From positions 345,059-409,058 of the forward strand of contig WELA01013853.1 in assembly GCA_009602735.1 (NCBI GenBank): DNA of 64,000 nt. Reading direction: 5' to 3'. Numbering within the stretch: the first letter of the stretch is position 1; every line of letters starts with the position of its first letter. The DNA comes from Mesotaenium endlicherianum (Eukaryota; Streptophyta; Zygnematophyceae; Zygnematales; Mesotaeniaceae). Made by a program: the position numbers and the translations under genes. The notes beneath the pieces were generated by a model. It made no database searches and was not told the origin of the DNA. It saw nothing but the letters and a program-made list of their open reading frames with translations. This document shows positions 10,300 through 21,341 of the stretch, piece by piece.

Positions 10300-11150
10300 A
10301 GTACTTCTTAGATCTTGTACACGCTTGTTAAGAGTTTGCATCTTCTTTACACTTCTTCATTGAAGCTTATTATACCCGATCAAAATGCAATGATATTGCT
10401 AAGCCTTCTTATTTTACTAATAAATAAGATAGGAAGTACAAAAACAATGCTCTGCCTAGCGGCTGTCTCAGTGTTCGACTTTTGGTCGATAAGTCAAATT
10501 TCACTCACTCTTAAAAGTAGCATATATAGGTACTTCTTAGTTCTTATACATGCTTGTTTAGAGTTTGAATCGTCTTTGTACTTCTTCATTTAAGCTTATT
10601 GTACTCCATTAAGAAGCAATGATACTTCTAAGCCTCCTTATTGAACTAATAAAATAATTACAAAGTACAGAAATATGCTCTGCTAAGCAGCCCTCTTAGT
10701 GTTAGACTTTTTGTGAATAAGTCAATCACTCTTAAACGTAGCATTTATAGGTACTTGTTGGTGGTTATACATGCTTCTTAAGAGTTTGAATCTTCTTCAC
10801 ACTTGTTCATTGAAGCTTATTATACTCCATTAAGAAGCAATGATACTACTAAGCCTTCTTATTGAACTCATAAAATAATTAGGAAGTACAGAAAACATGC
10901 TCTGCTAAGCGGCCCTCCCATGGTTAGACGTTTTGTCGAGAAATCAAATTTCAGTCACTCATAAATATGGCATATATAAGAACTTCTTATTTCTTACACA
11001 TGCTTGTTAAGAGTTTGAATCATGTATACACCTCTTCCTTCAAGCTTATTCTACTTGATAAAGTAGTAATGATACTCCTGACTGTTCTTGTTCAACTAAT
11101 AAATCAGTTAGGAAGTACAAAAAACAGGTCTGCTAAGCGGCCCTCCCAGA
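10300..11150 (+). repeat. AT-rich tandem repeat, four units of about 225 bp, in hAT 3' region
   Basis: The words 'tacttctta', 'catgcttgtt(a)agagtttgaatc', 'ttcattgaagcttatt' and 'gctctgctaagcggccctc' recur in the same order near 10,300, 10,530, 10,750 and 10,970. Units are 220-230 bp with clear divergence between them. The repeats lie just past the transposase stop codon and carry no coding sequence that I can support. Confidence 0.85.
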
Positions 11151-11235
11151 ATAGGAACGATAAATGCCGTCGACATTATTCATGTACAACGGGTATTCAT
11201 ATTGTCCAAACAAAAAACAGCTTACGTAAGATTCA

Positions 11236-11310
11236 GCGTGTGGTAGCGTGGTAAAGCATCGCTCCTTGCATACGGTGACGGGGGATCAAATCCGTTGGGT
11301 TGCGCCTGAT
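11236..11310 (+). repeat. tRNA-like segment (possible SINE head or tRNA relic)
   Basis: The sequence has an A-box-like tggtagcgtgg near 11,241 and a B-box-like ggatcaaatcc near 11,287. The spacing is about 45 bases, as in a tRNA gene. A short T-arm stem (acggg/tccgt) can be drawn. I cannot fold a full cloverleaf with a normal acceptor stem, so I treat it as a relic or SINE promoter. Confidence 0.35.
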
Positions 11311-11391
11311 ACGTGATTTATCATAATTCTTTTTTCTCAGCAGATAGTGAATGCTAACTAGAATACAACAAAGACTGGCCTGCCATAGAAT

Positions 11392-11462
11392 CGTGCATGG
11401 CACTTCGGATAGCTCTCTGAAACCCTGCACGTGGTGGCGGGAGTTCAAATCCGACCGGTGAC
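11392..11462 (+). repeat. Second tRNA-like segment near hAT right end
   Basis: A B-box-like gttcaaatcc at about 11,434-11,443 is preceded by 'tggcacttcggatagctc', which could be a degraded A box. Together with the segment at 11,236 it suggests one or two tRNA-derived SINE relics in the hAT. No complete tRNA is present. Confidence 0.3.
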
Positions 11463-11639
11463 GCTCTGATGGTATAGTTTGATCAAGTTTTCGCTAATCT
11501 TCGTTTCAAATCGGGCAGTTAAAAAATTCCGAACGCGCACGGAAAAAATTTGCCATTTTGAACAAAAACAAAAGTCTGACACGACGTGGTATTTGTACAC
11601 GTGCGACCGATATCAGACGTCGACGTCGTAGCTACTTGA

Positions 11640-11737
11640 CATCGACGCCGTCGTGACTTGGCGTACTAAGCGAACTAGTCCTTTTTTTTGAACAGCGTAC
11701 TAAGCGAACTAGCGTACTAGTCGAACTAAGCGTACAA
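11640..11737 (+). repeat. Subterminal repeats at right end of hAT
   Basis: Five or six short words of the type gcgtactaagcgaact and ctaagcgtac are clustered next to the right inverted repeat. They mirror the CGTAC-rich block inside the left end (4,164-4,220). Subterminal repeats of this kind bind the transposase in hAT elements. Confidence 0.6.
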
Positions 11738-11754
11738 GCGTACGGCGTAACCCT
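11738..11754 (-). repeat. Right terminal inverted repeat of hAT
   Basis: This is the exact 17-bp complement of 4,137-4,153. It is followed, after one base, by the right copy of the 8-bp target duplication at 11,756-11,763. Confidence 0.88.
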
Positions 11755-11755
11755 A

Positions 11756-12075
11756 ATTTGTCCATTAAAACACTTTGTAGACAGCTTGAACTTAGGATTT
11801 TCATCCTTATCATCACCAGTCATTTTGAATGGTGACCAAGACTCACTATCTTTACCCCACACGTCGTGCTCTCTGCCCAAATTGGGTACAAAGGCTTGCG
11901 CGTTATACGGATTCTCACCGTTCGTGGCAGTTTGGCGAGACTCGTCTCCCGACAGTTGCTCACTCCACAGGTTATCCGTGCGCTCAAATGTCTCACTTCC
12001 TCGTGGACTCTGGCTTGAATCAAGACCTTTCGCAAGCTCCACAGGGCAGTAGAGTCTTCCACTCCTCAACCGCAT
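11756..12075 (-). pseudogene. First part of gag of A1
   Basis: The minus-strand frame starting at 12,075 opens with MRLRSGRLYCPVE and reads as a basic then Ser/Glu-rich leader ending in KLSTKCFNG, right at the hAT target site. The same opening codons (MRLRSGR) occur in copy A2 just before position 51,716, which supports the start site. The 'RSGR' opening resembles the MVRTRSQ-type start of other gypsy Gag proteins here. The rest of gag lies on the far side of the hAT. Confidence 0.6.
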
Positions 12076-12550
12076 GTACAGTTGAATTTCTCCGGGTCCC
12101 CTTCCAGGTTGAGCACCGGCATGCAGCCCTCACAGGCCTCAATCCCCAATTTGCTTGGGAATTTCTATTCACCTGACCACAGAACCCAGGTTCTCAGAAG
12201 TAGGACGGAAGTCTCTTACTTCCACATAGGCTTTATGCCTTGAGGTTCTTGGATTCACAGGCGAGCAAATTGTAGTTTGCAGAAATCACACTCTAAGCAG
12301 CTTGACATACAACGTCAAATTCAGAGAAAATTGCCCTTCTAACTTTCACAAAGTCACAGCTTACAAAACTCTGAAACTACACGTCTATGCCGGCCTAGGT
12401 CGAGCTCTTCACTTAACACCGCGCCTTAACAGCTCTTCAATGCCAGGCTAGGCTCACTCAGTTTTTCACTGAAAGCTTTATCTGCCAATACTACTCTCTC
12501 TCTTCGAGATGCGAATGCGACTACTGAGAACCTGGAAACTAACACACAAC
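12076..12550 (-). mobile_element. Leader/LTR-proximal part of A1
   Basis: Read on the minus strand, this segment aligns with 51,200-51,690 (copy A2, plus strand). Shared landmarks are 'ttggggattgaggcctgt', 'ccggtgctcaacctggaagggg', 'gtacatgcggttgag' and 'actgagtgagcctagcc'. I see no clear primer-binding site. The segment is cut at 12,550 by element B1 and resumes at 21,342. Confidence 0.65.
12546..12550. repeat. Target-site duplication of B1, left copy
   Basis: The five bases acaac before the 5' LTR are identical to 21,342-21,346 after the 3' LTR. Confidence 0.9.
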
Positions 12551-13263
12551 TGTAATAATCCAATATATTGGTAGATACAATATTCATTTACATATAATAG
12601 TTAATTTAGTCCAGCCTATTGAACTTTATATAGTATTGAGTATGCTGGACTTTATATAATTATCAGTTTAAGGACTCAGCCGGGGGCAGCAGGCTAAAGT
12701 CAACTCAAGTCAGCTTGCTGACTCATTCTTTGACAGCCAGCTGACTTTCGTACTCGGTAGCAGCGTAGTGCCTCGATATGCATCTAAGTGTGGTATGCTA
12801 GATGAATGGCCAAATGACAAACCTATGATGGATGGCGATTCGAGATGATGGGAGATGGTGTTGGTTAACCGAGGTCCTACCAACGTGGTTAACTCTCGGG
12901 TAGGCGGTGCCATCGCACTGGCCGTTGAACAGTAAACTCATTCCATGTACATATGCTAGGCATTGCTCTCGAGTTCGGCATTCGGAAACGAGGCCGACTC
13001 TCTTGTATAGTATACTGGGAGGGATCTGAATCCAAGGCGAGAAGCCATTGATACGCACTGTCTTCTAACCTTGCTTATGTATGAGTTTACTGATTGCATT
13101 ATTGATGCTAGTTTACTTGCATTTGACTTACGAGTATTATTCACTGTTAGTGTGTTGTCCTTTGCTGTTAATTCACATAACGGAAAATACCATAAAAATT
13201 ACTTTCTGATATAAAGATCTTTATTAATTGTTAAACGTCTATTTGGTAAGTCGATTCATTTCA
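12551..13263 (+). repeat. 5' LTR of B1
   Basis: The LTR runs from TGTAATAATCC to CGATTCATTTCA and is 713 bp. It is followed after one base by the primer-binding site. The matching 3' LTR starts near 20,622. The reversed LTR of B2 is at 51,716-52,434. Confidence 0.92.
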
Positions 13264-13264
13264 G

Positions 13265-13276
13265 TGGTATCGGAGC
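13265..13276 (+). promoter_or_regulatory. Primer-binding site of B1 (methionine tRNA type)
   Basis: The bases tggtatcggagc differ by one base from the usual plant initiator-tRNA-Met site tggtatcagagc and lie one base after the LTR. They prime minus-strand DNA synthesis. Confidence 0.85.
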
Positions 13277-13297
13277 AGTTATCACAGTCTTCTTTAT

Positions 13298-14775
13298 ATG
13301 GTAAGGACAAGGTCTCAAAGTAGCAACTCCCGAGACATGGAGAACCAGGATAACGAGAATGTCAATATCAGGCAGAAAGCCATGTAGCGGGAACCCGTAC
13401 CTATTATGAAGCAGTGGCACATACTGCAGCTAAAGAGGCTGCAGATGAGGCAGCTGCTATTGCCGCAGTCGCAAGACAGCAAGCTGAGGAGGAGAGAGCC
13501 AAATTAGAAGCTGAACAATTAGCAAAAGCCGCTAAAGATACAGAAAGGAGGGAAGGATAGCCAGCTGACAAGCGCACTGTTGAAGAACTTATGGCATCAA
13601 GGGCCAATGATCTGAACCCACCTCCTGCTGTACAACTCAATGTACCCCTAGGTCAAATTCGTGACCGGCTGAATGCGGCAAGAATTGTTGCTGCAGGAGC
13701 GAGAGGGACTATTGAGGACACTACTCAGCGAGTAGATGCCACTGCTGCTGCTGCATTTTCTAGACTCCCACCCCAAAGTGTAGACTTGGGAGCATTGTTC
13801 GTTCAAACGCAGTCGTAAATGGGGACCATGTATCAGTCCCAACAAAAAGACAAAAGAATTATAATATCTCTATTGCGGGACAGAGACCAATTGGGTTCTC
13901 AAACCTTTGGTGGTGGTGGCAGAGGGCCTAGTAAGCCCAAGCCAAAACCTCCCCAGGACTATGATCCTGAGGGACACAAAAAATATTACCTGATCAAGTT
14001 TCTCGCGGATGTTGAGCAGTGGCTGGAGAACTACCCAGAATTGCAAGATTGCGAGAAGGTCAGGCACACTGGTGCGCTACTAAAAGGCAGTGCCGCAGAC
14101 TGGTGGCTATACCTGGAAGGAGAGCGTAAGGCTCAGCAACTCGGTGAACCTACTTGGGTAGAGTTTTTCAAGAAGTTGCATGAGAAGTTTGATGTCATCA
14201 ACCAACAGGAGAAAGCTATCTATGCGATGATCTCCCTGACATTGAAGCGGACCACTTCAGTTGCTGAGTTTGCTCATAAGTTCCAGGAGAACATGATGAA
14301 ACAGCCAAACTTGCCAGAACGGTAAAGGATTGCGTACTGCAGGTATGGCTTGAAATCCGAAGTCTCTGATCATTTTGCTGAGAAGAAGTATGAGAAACTA
14401 GCTGGCTTGATCCAGGATGCTGATGCCTGGGATCAGCAGCAGTTCAATCACAAGCGCAAAAGTAATGCTTTGGTGTCTAAGATTGTCAAAAAACCCCACA
14501 GTTCCTATAATGCAATTGAAGGAGACCAGGCTGAGGATGATCAGGGTGATGAATATGAGTATGAGTATTATCCTATGCAGTCTAGAGGTAGAGGTGGTTT
14601 CTCTCGAGGCGGCTATGGAAGAGGTGGTGGTAGGACTAAGCCGAGACCAGCCTCATCAAAATCCATTTGCTACCATTGTCAGCAGTTGGGCCACTACAGA
14701 GAACAGTGTCCAGTCAAGCACCTTCCGAAGGTCGAGAGAAAAGACCAGCCTTTAAAAGACAGCAACAGTCAGTAA
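13298..14775 (+). pseudogene. gag of B1
   Basis: The region opens with MVRTRSQSSNSRDMENQ, a common Ty3/gypsy Gag start. An Ala/Glu-rich helical stretch follows (13,390-13,560). A retrotransposon-Gag core lies at about 13,930-14,420, including the usual 'WWLYLEGE' and 'WVEFFKKLHEKF' helices. A Gly/Arg-rich segment precedes one CCHC zinc knuckle, CYHCQQLGHYREQC, at about 14,669-14,710. Gag packages the element RNA in virus-like particles. The copy is broken. Confidence 0.85.
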
Positions 14776-17700
14776 TCCAGTCTACTGTCTGTGAGGATGC
14801 TAGAGATAGTGAGTCATCACTAGCTGCCCTCGTAGCAGGTATTATGGGTCCTGCTGAACTGGATTCACTATGCATGCCTGACAACCAGATAAAGGAGACC
14901 ATCAGCAATATAGACATCCAGAGAGTGCACACTCTGGATGCTCTTGTTCCACCTGATGTCCAACATTTCTTTGCTAAGTCAGGAGAACAATGCGAAAGTC
15001 AGGAAAAGACAGTTCCCCCTATCCTACTGCATTGCATGATTGCAGGTAGGAAGGTGAGGGCATTTGTTGACAGAGGGGCGTCACATACTTTTCTCCACAA
15101 AGACTTAGTTAAGCGGCTAAGGCTGCCTACTGTCACCCAAGGGAATAGAAAAATATTCCTTGGAGATGCCTCAAGTATCCCGGGAGGAGTTATAACCAAG
15201 CCTATTGAGGTCCAGATAGGTTCTGGCATTGCAGTTCTAACTGAAACGCTTACATTTGAGGTACTCAACACTGGCTTTTCGTGCTAGGCAGGTCCTGGCT
15301 TAATAGACATCAAGCTAAAGTGTGTTGGAGCAGAGGTACAATTAAAGTGAGAGGAGCCAGTGATGGGCAAACTAACTTGGCACCCACCAGTGCTCTTCCT
15401 CTTGTCCTGTGTGAATGGCAACTGAAGGAAAAGAAGAGGCTTCCAAAATAATGCAAGTTGCTGAATGCAATGGAGTTTGTCAAAAGCTGGAATCAGAAGG
15501 AAGACAAATGTTCCGTCTGCTGCTAAGAGAGGTACCTCCTCAACCTGAAGAAGTGGTTGACAAAAGGGTAAGCCCTCCGGAGCACCCTACTGCTGCAAAA
15601 ATTATTGTTCAGTACACTGATGTATTTAATATGCCTCCAGGACTACCCCCTAAGAGGGAAGTAGATCATAAGATTGATCTATTACCTGGGAGTCAGCCAC
15701 CTTGGCAACGCACGTATGGCTTGTCTTATGTGGAGAGCGAGGAGTTGAAAACACAGATTGCAGAGCTTGAGGAAAATGGTTATATTTCTCCCAGTATATC
15801 ACCTTACGACGCACCCATCCTATTTGTTAAGAAAAAGGATGGCAGCATGCGGATGTGTGTTGATTACAGAGCCCTGAACAGAATTACAGTAAAGAACAAG
15901 TATGCTTTACCCAGGATCGAGGACTTGCTTGATACCCTGTCTGGTGCTAAGGTGTTCAGTAAGATAGATCTCAAGAGTGGTTATCATCAAATCAAAATTG
16001 CTGAGGGGGATGAACACAAGACTGCCTTCCGTACACGATAGACACTATGAGTTCAACGTGATGCCATTTGGACTGACTAATGCCCCTGCGACCTTCATGG
16101 GTGCTATGAATGACATTTTCAGACCTTATTTGGATAAGTTTGTGCAAGTTTGCCGGGATGATCACTTATATGCTAAAATGAGCAAGTGTGATTTAAAGCC
16201 ACGTTGTCAGTAAAGAAGGCATCAGTGTGGATCCTAAGAAAGTCCAGACCACAAGGGACTGGCCAGTACCACAGTCTGTCTCTGAAGTTAGATCCTTCCT
16301 CGGGTTGGCTAACTACTATAGGAGATTTGTTGAGAATTATTCTACAAAGGCCAGTAAACTGACTGACCTTACTAAGAAAGACATAGGGTATGTGTGGGGG
16401 GAAGAGCAGCAGGCTGCCTTCCATACCCATAAAGATGCTCTTTGTTTTGCCCCGATGCTAGCCGTGTATGACCCCAGCAAACCGGTGCAGGTGGTTACTG
16501 ATGCCTCTGACATTGCCATGGGGGCTATTTTGTTGCAGCCTGCTGACAAAACCACAAAGGATGGTAAGGTACGGCAGGAGTGGCATCCAGTGTTGTACGA
16601 GTCTATGAACTTTAATCCAGCGGAGATTAATTACTCGGTGCATGATAAAGAGCTGCTAGCTATCATTCATGTGCTCAAACAGTGGAGAGCATACTTACAT
16701 GGTAAAGCTTTTAAGGTGATTACAGATCATCTAGCTCTCACTCTCTTTCAGAAGAAATCCAAGCTTTCGAGGAGGGAGAACTGCTGGAGCTAGATGCTGG
16801 AGCAATTTCAAGTCCAGATCGACTACAAACCAGGGAAGTTCAATCCTGCTGATGCACTCTCTAGAAGACCTGACTTGCAGGAACTTTGGTCAGCATGCTG
16901 TAGATAAAGTCCTGTGTGCACTCACTTCACTGAAGGTGAAAAAGTCCTTCCCTGAACAACTTAGGAAAGCCTACCTTTTTGACCCAACATTTGAGCCCAG
17001 CCCCACTACTGGTGTGTGTCGTGCTACTACACTCGGGTATAAACTTAAGGGAGGGGTCTGGGTGACTGAAACCACTTCAGGCAGGCTGAAGCTGGTCGTT
17101 CCTATTAACGTGGAAATAAGGTCCCTTTTATTGAGTCAAGCACATGATAGTTTACCGGGTGGGCATTTGGGGCAGGCTAAAACTGTTGGCAAACTGGCAA
17201 CATTATCATTGGGAGGGATTACCTCGGGAGGTCTTGAAATACGTTAAATCCTGTGACCAGTGTCAAAAGAATAAGTCTAGGCACACACCTCTTACAACCG
17301 TTGCCCATCCCAGCTGGCCGCTGGGAAACAATATCCATGGACTGGGTGGTCACATTGGCACGAACTGCCAATGGCCATGATTTGATACTGGTAGTCGTGG
17401 ATAAACTGACAAAAATGGTCATTTTCATCCCCACAACTTTCAAAGTAACTGCACTCGAAACAGCGAGACAGTTCTACAACCATGTAGTATGCCACCATGG
17501 GCTACCCTCTAATATATTCTCAGACAGAGACTCAAAATTTACCTCTAAGTTTTGGAGGGCTTTAATGGGGTTAATGGGAGTCAAGCAGCTGCTCAGCACA
17601 GCAAACCACCCTCAGACTGATGGGCAGAGTAAAAGAACTAATCGAGTTTTGCAAGAGGTACTGAGAGCCTATATTAACCAAAAACAAGATAATTCGGATG

Positions 17701-18430
17701 ACCTATTACTTCAAATCCAATTTGCGGTCAACAGTGCGGTGCACGCGTCAACGGCCAAGACTCCTTATGAACTAAGCTTAGGTAGAGTTCCTAAGTCTTC
17801 TTCAGATGTCCTAGGGGAGTCTTTAACTCACCCTGAAGGGATTGACAATCCGGTCTCCCTCCAGTTAACTCAGGAGTTTGCCGACACCCTGTCAGAAGCC
17901 CAGCAGAACCTGCACAAAGCACAAAAAAACCAACAAAAGTACGCTAATCAGCACCGTCGAGAACTAACCTTTTCTAAAGGCGATTTGGTCAAACTGCATT
18001 CTCAGCACCTGTACCTCCCTGAATTTGTCAAGAAAAAGCTTGGCCCTGTCTGGGTCGGTCCATATTCGGTGGTGCGTCGTGTCGGTAAGAATGCCTACAA
18101 ACTGAACATGTCAGCCGAATACAAGGGTCATCCGGTCTTTAATGTCTCCTTCCTGGAACCATACATCAAAGGTGATACACTGTTCACAGGTCGGTTACCT
18201 GTCCAACCGGGACCGATCCCCGCTGTCCGGGAAGGCGACCCTGAGGAATATGAGGTTGAGGAGATTTTAGACGCGCGCGCTCGGTTCGTCGATCGTCTAA
18301 ATATGTCATAAAGTACCTCATTCGATGGAAGGGTTACGATGCCTCTGGGGACACTTGGGAATTTAAAAACCATTTGGCTAATGCCAAAGGGGTGTTGAAA
18401 CGGTTCCACCTTCGGGCGGCTGGGGCACCT
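14776..18430 (+). pseudogene. pol of B1 (protease, RT, RNase H, integrase, chromodomain)
   Basis: The aspartic protease region is at about 15,030-15,290 (GRKVRAFVD...HTFLHKDLVK). Reverse transcriptase runs from about 15,640 to 16,330, with [19 protein letters not shown] and GYHQIKI. RNase H is at about 16,440-16,760 ([16 protein letters not shown]). Integrase covers about 16,980-17,900, including the core MDWVVTL, the SDRDSKF motif and NHPQTDGQSKRTNR. A chromodomain is at about 18,240-18,420 (YEVEEILDAR, then KYLIRWKGYDASGDTWE). Chromodomains at the integrase end define chromoviruses and steer insertion towards marked chromatin. The copy is broken in several places. Confidence 0.88.
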
Positions 18431-18830
18431 CCCTAACAGTCATTTCAATTGACACGGGAAGGTGACAGGAGGTCCTGTCTCCATTTAAGTTGGAGGGGAA
18501 AATATATGACAGTTAGTGTGCGAGAGCGAGAAAGGGACGGTTATGTGGACCCTAAGTGTCAGCATAGTGACAGAGGGGACAGCCTGGCCCACATAAAGCA
18601 CCTTTAGCTGAAAGAAAAAGGGCCTCGCGCAACCGTACATCTCTTAACACACCTGAAAACACATTCGTACGTTTATGTCTAGCGCACCGCAAGTACGTCA
18701 ACTCCTAGCAAGCACCCTGTAAGGTAAACGAGAACGAATACACCATACTAATACAAACTTACTCCCTTCCTGCAACTTCTAGGACAAAGGTCAATATCCT
18801 ACTAATTTGTGCCCTGGTTACATGTGCAGA

Positions 18831-20468
18831 ATGGCTCCCACCACACAAAAGGAGGACAGAAAGCGCAAGGCAGAAGAAGCCAGGAGGACAATGGAGCAAT
18901 TCCAGAAGGAGCTGGCGGCGACGTCCCTCACCAGAAGAGAACAAGAAAGGGTCCGCAGACAATAAGAGGCGGCAGAAGAGGCACAGAGGAAGAAGGATCA
19001 GGAAGCGGAAAACCTTAGGAAAGCTGAGGAGGAGAGACAGAAGAAACAACAAGAAGAAGCGGCAGCGGTAGTCGAGGAGAGAAGGAAAAAGGCTAAAGCG
19101 GACAGGCAGAAGAGCTTGGCCACTTACAGGTATACTGTGGTGGGTGGCCAAACCTTTGATAACTTGAAGGAAGCATTGCTGGCAGCCCAGGAGATCAACA
19201 AGCTGGAACAGACAACACTGCTACAGAGGGAAGGAACTGCAGCACTGGATAGGTACATTGAGACACACACTGGTGTGGTCCTCTACGAGGATTATGCCAA
19301 GGTGGTGGGCTACACAGCAAAGCAGGCCCGGTACCTTGCCGATGATTCAGAGGAAGAGCCAGTCCCAATACCGGGAATAGTGGGAGATCAGAGACTCATC
19401 AGGATGGTGAGCATGCGGCCCCATAGCTTTAAGGATACGGTATCCCACCTCACACTATTGCCAGCTTACGATGAAGTCGAGAGAAGGAGCTGGGAGTACT
19501 TGGCCAGGGAAGCAGGACAGCAGATGTTCTCTCCCCACTGGTTCCCAGGTAAACTGAGAAAAGCTGAGCATGGACCCCAGTACTACCAGCAGCCAACAGA
19601 CTGGAGGTGGATGACCGTCACAAACAAAAAGCAGGAGTACGACCGAGCCCAACCCGACGATTTCCACTATGGCCTAGACGGCTACCTCATTCTACCACCT
19701 CACATTGCCCCTTGGGACCCCAGGCTGAATGGCTGCCTGAGCAATATGAATGTAGAGACCAAAGAGCACAGGAGGGGGGGGAGAGACTACTTCTCTAAGG
19801 GAAAGCATGCCTTTGTCAAATGGGCAAAGAATGCAGGCCGGATAGATATCAGCGGGCTGAAGGCCAAGCAACCTCCAGCGCGCCCTAAGAAAGGGAGGTC
19901 AGTAGACTACTCCATGTCTACCAAGGAGCAAGACAACTTAGTGGACGAGACTCCTACCCTCTCAGAGGAGGAAGATGAGGAGGATGAGGAAGAAGAACAA
20001 GGCAGGGGAGAAGCATCAGGAGCTGGTACTCAGGACATCCAGGGGCAGGCAAGGGCAGGACTTCCTCAGGAGCGAAGATCAGGAATATGGCACTTGACCC
20101 CGGCCATAGAGGCAACTGAACCGCGCACTCGCTCCCCCAGCCCACCTGCCCAAGCAGGAAAAGAAGCTGATCTGACTGTACTTGGCAGCAGACAAAGGCA
20201 GAAATCCCCAAAGGACAGGGGTGCCAGAAGAGAGACACGCGGGGTGGCCAGAGGTATGCCGGCCTCTCCCTTCGCTCAGGGGCATGTACCTCTTGCCAAT
20301 GTATTTCAGCATCCTACTGGAATGCCTGTCTATGTGGGGATCAACACCCAAGTGGTTGAAGAGCAGGCTACCATCCTTTGTTCTCCTCGAGGTCCAACTT
20401 TAGAACAAACGGGGTTCTTTAGAAGGCCAGCTGCCAAACCTAGAGGGCTGTGCAGATCTAGGTCCTGA
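18831..20468 (+). pseudogene. Unrecognised third reading frame of family B, downstream of pol (copy in B1)
   Basis: The frame starts at ATG 18,831 (MAPTTQKEDRKRKAEEARRT). A long Lys/Glu/Gln-rich coiled coil follows, to about 19,110. A globular region comes next (TYRYTVVGGQTFDNLKEALL, then GVVLYEDYAKVVGYTAKQ, EYLAREAGQQMFSPHWFP, QQPTDWRWMTVTN and HYGLDGYLILPPH), then a basic stretch (KAKQPPARPKKGRS), an acidic run (SEEEDEEDEEEEQGR) and a Ser/Arg/Pro-rich tail. I see no transmembrane segment or signal peptide, so it is not an obvious envelope protein. The same protein is encoded by B2 at 52,677-54,356, with most residues conserved. I do not recognise the family. The position matches 'additional ORFs' known in some plant Ty3 lineages. 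Confidence 0.75.
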
Positions 20469-20621
20469 TCTCAGTTTCCTCATCCTGAAGCCCCAGGAAC
20501 AACCCCCTAGGTGACAAGCTGAAGAGGCAATCAGTGAGGGAGGCGAGTCAGGTTCAGTTCTCTGATTAAAAACTTGTGCAGTTTAATGTTGTCGAGGCGA
20601 CAACAAGTTAAGTTGAAGGGA

Positions 20622-21341
20622 TTTTAATAAATCAGTATATTGGTAGATACAATATTCATTTAAATATAATAGTTAATTAAATTCAGCCTGCTGAACTTTA
20701 TGTAGTATTGAGTTTGTTGGACTTTATATAATTATCAATTTAAGGACTCAGCCGAGGACAGCGGGCTGAAGTCAACTCAAGTCAGCTAGCTGATTCGTTC
20801 TTTGACAGCCAGCTGACTTTCGTACTCGATAGCAGCGAACTGCCTCGATATGCAACTAAGTGTGATACGCTAGATGAATGGCCAGTTGACATCCCTATGA
20901 TGGATGGCGATTCGGGATGATGGGAGATGGCGGTGGATTTGGTTAACCGAGGTCCTACCAACGTGGTTAACTCCCGGGTAGGCGGTGCCATCGCACTGGC
21001 CGTTGAACAGTGAACTCATTCCATGTACATATGCTAGGCATTGCTCTCAAGTTCAGCATTTGGAAACGAGGCCAACTCTCTTGTACAGTTTACTGAGTGG
21101 GATCTGAATCCAAGGCGGGAAGCCATTGATACGTATTGTCTTCCAACCTTGCTTATGTATGAGTTTACTGATTGCATTATTGATGCTAGTTTACTTGCAT
21201 TTGACTTACGAGTATTATTCACTGTTAACGTGTTGTCCTTTGCTCATAAATCAATTAACAAAAAATACCATAAAGATTACTTGCTGATATAAAGATTTTT
21301 ATTAATTGTTAATCGCCTATTTGGTAACTCGATTCATTTCA
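20622..21341 (+). repeat. 3' LTR of B1
   Basis: About 720 bp, ending CGATTCATTTCA. It follows a short purine-rich tract (agttgaaggga at about 20,612-20,622) and is followed by the acaac duplication at 21,342-21,346. The exact first base is uncertain by one or two positions because the start differs from the 5' LTR. Confidence 0.88.

Larger units (their letters stand above)
4136..11755 (+). mobile_element. Complete hAT-superfamily DNA transposon, 7.6 kb
   Basis: Both ends carry the inverted repeat AGGGTTACGCCGTACGC (4,137-4,153 and its complement at 11,738-11,754). An 8-bp target duplication with one mismatch flanks them. Inside are short subterminal AAGCGTAC/AGCGAACT repeats at each end, a 2.8-kb GC-rich minisatellite, a two-exon transposase gene on the plus strand (7,805-10,196), four copies of an AT-rich repeat of about 225 bp, and two tRNA-like segments near the right end. 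The element sits in the gag region of retrotransposon A1 and is therefore younger than A1. With matching termini, near-perfect target duplication and an uninterrupted transposase, this is the least decayed element in the window and may have moved recently. Confidence 0.92.
12551..21341 (+). mobile_element. Full-length Ty3/gypsy chromovirus B1 with an extra 3' reading frame
   Basis: The element is 8.8 kb, with LTRs at 12,551-13,263 and about 20,622-21,341, a methionine-tRNA-type primer-binding site at 13,265-13,276, and a perfect 5-bp duplication (acaac). Domain order is Gag with zinc knuckle, protease, reverse transcriptase, RNase H, integrase and chromodomain, then a separate third frame (18,831-20,468). 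By eye the two LTRs differ at roughly 7-8% of positions over their first 150 bases, so this is a fairly old insertion. It is broken, with about ten breaks. It lies inside the LTR/leader of A1. A second copy, B2, is at 51,716-57,398 on the other strand. Confidence 0.93.

Noticed and set aside
11786-12176. Plus-strand frames opposite the A1 gag start
   Set aside because: They are antisense shadows of the gag opening, which is supported by the matching start in A2.
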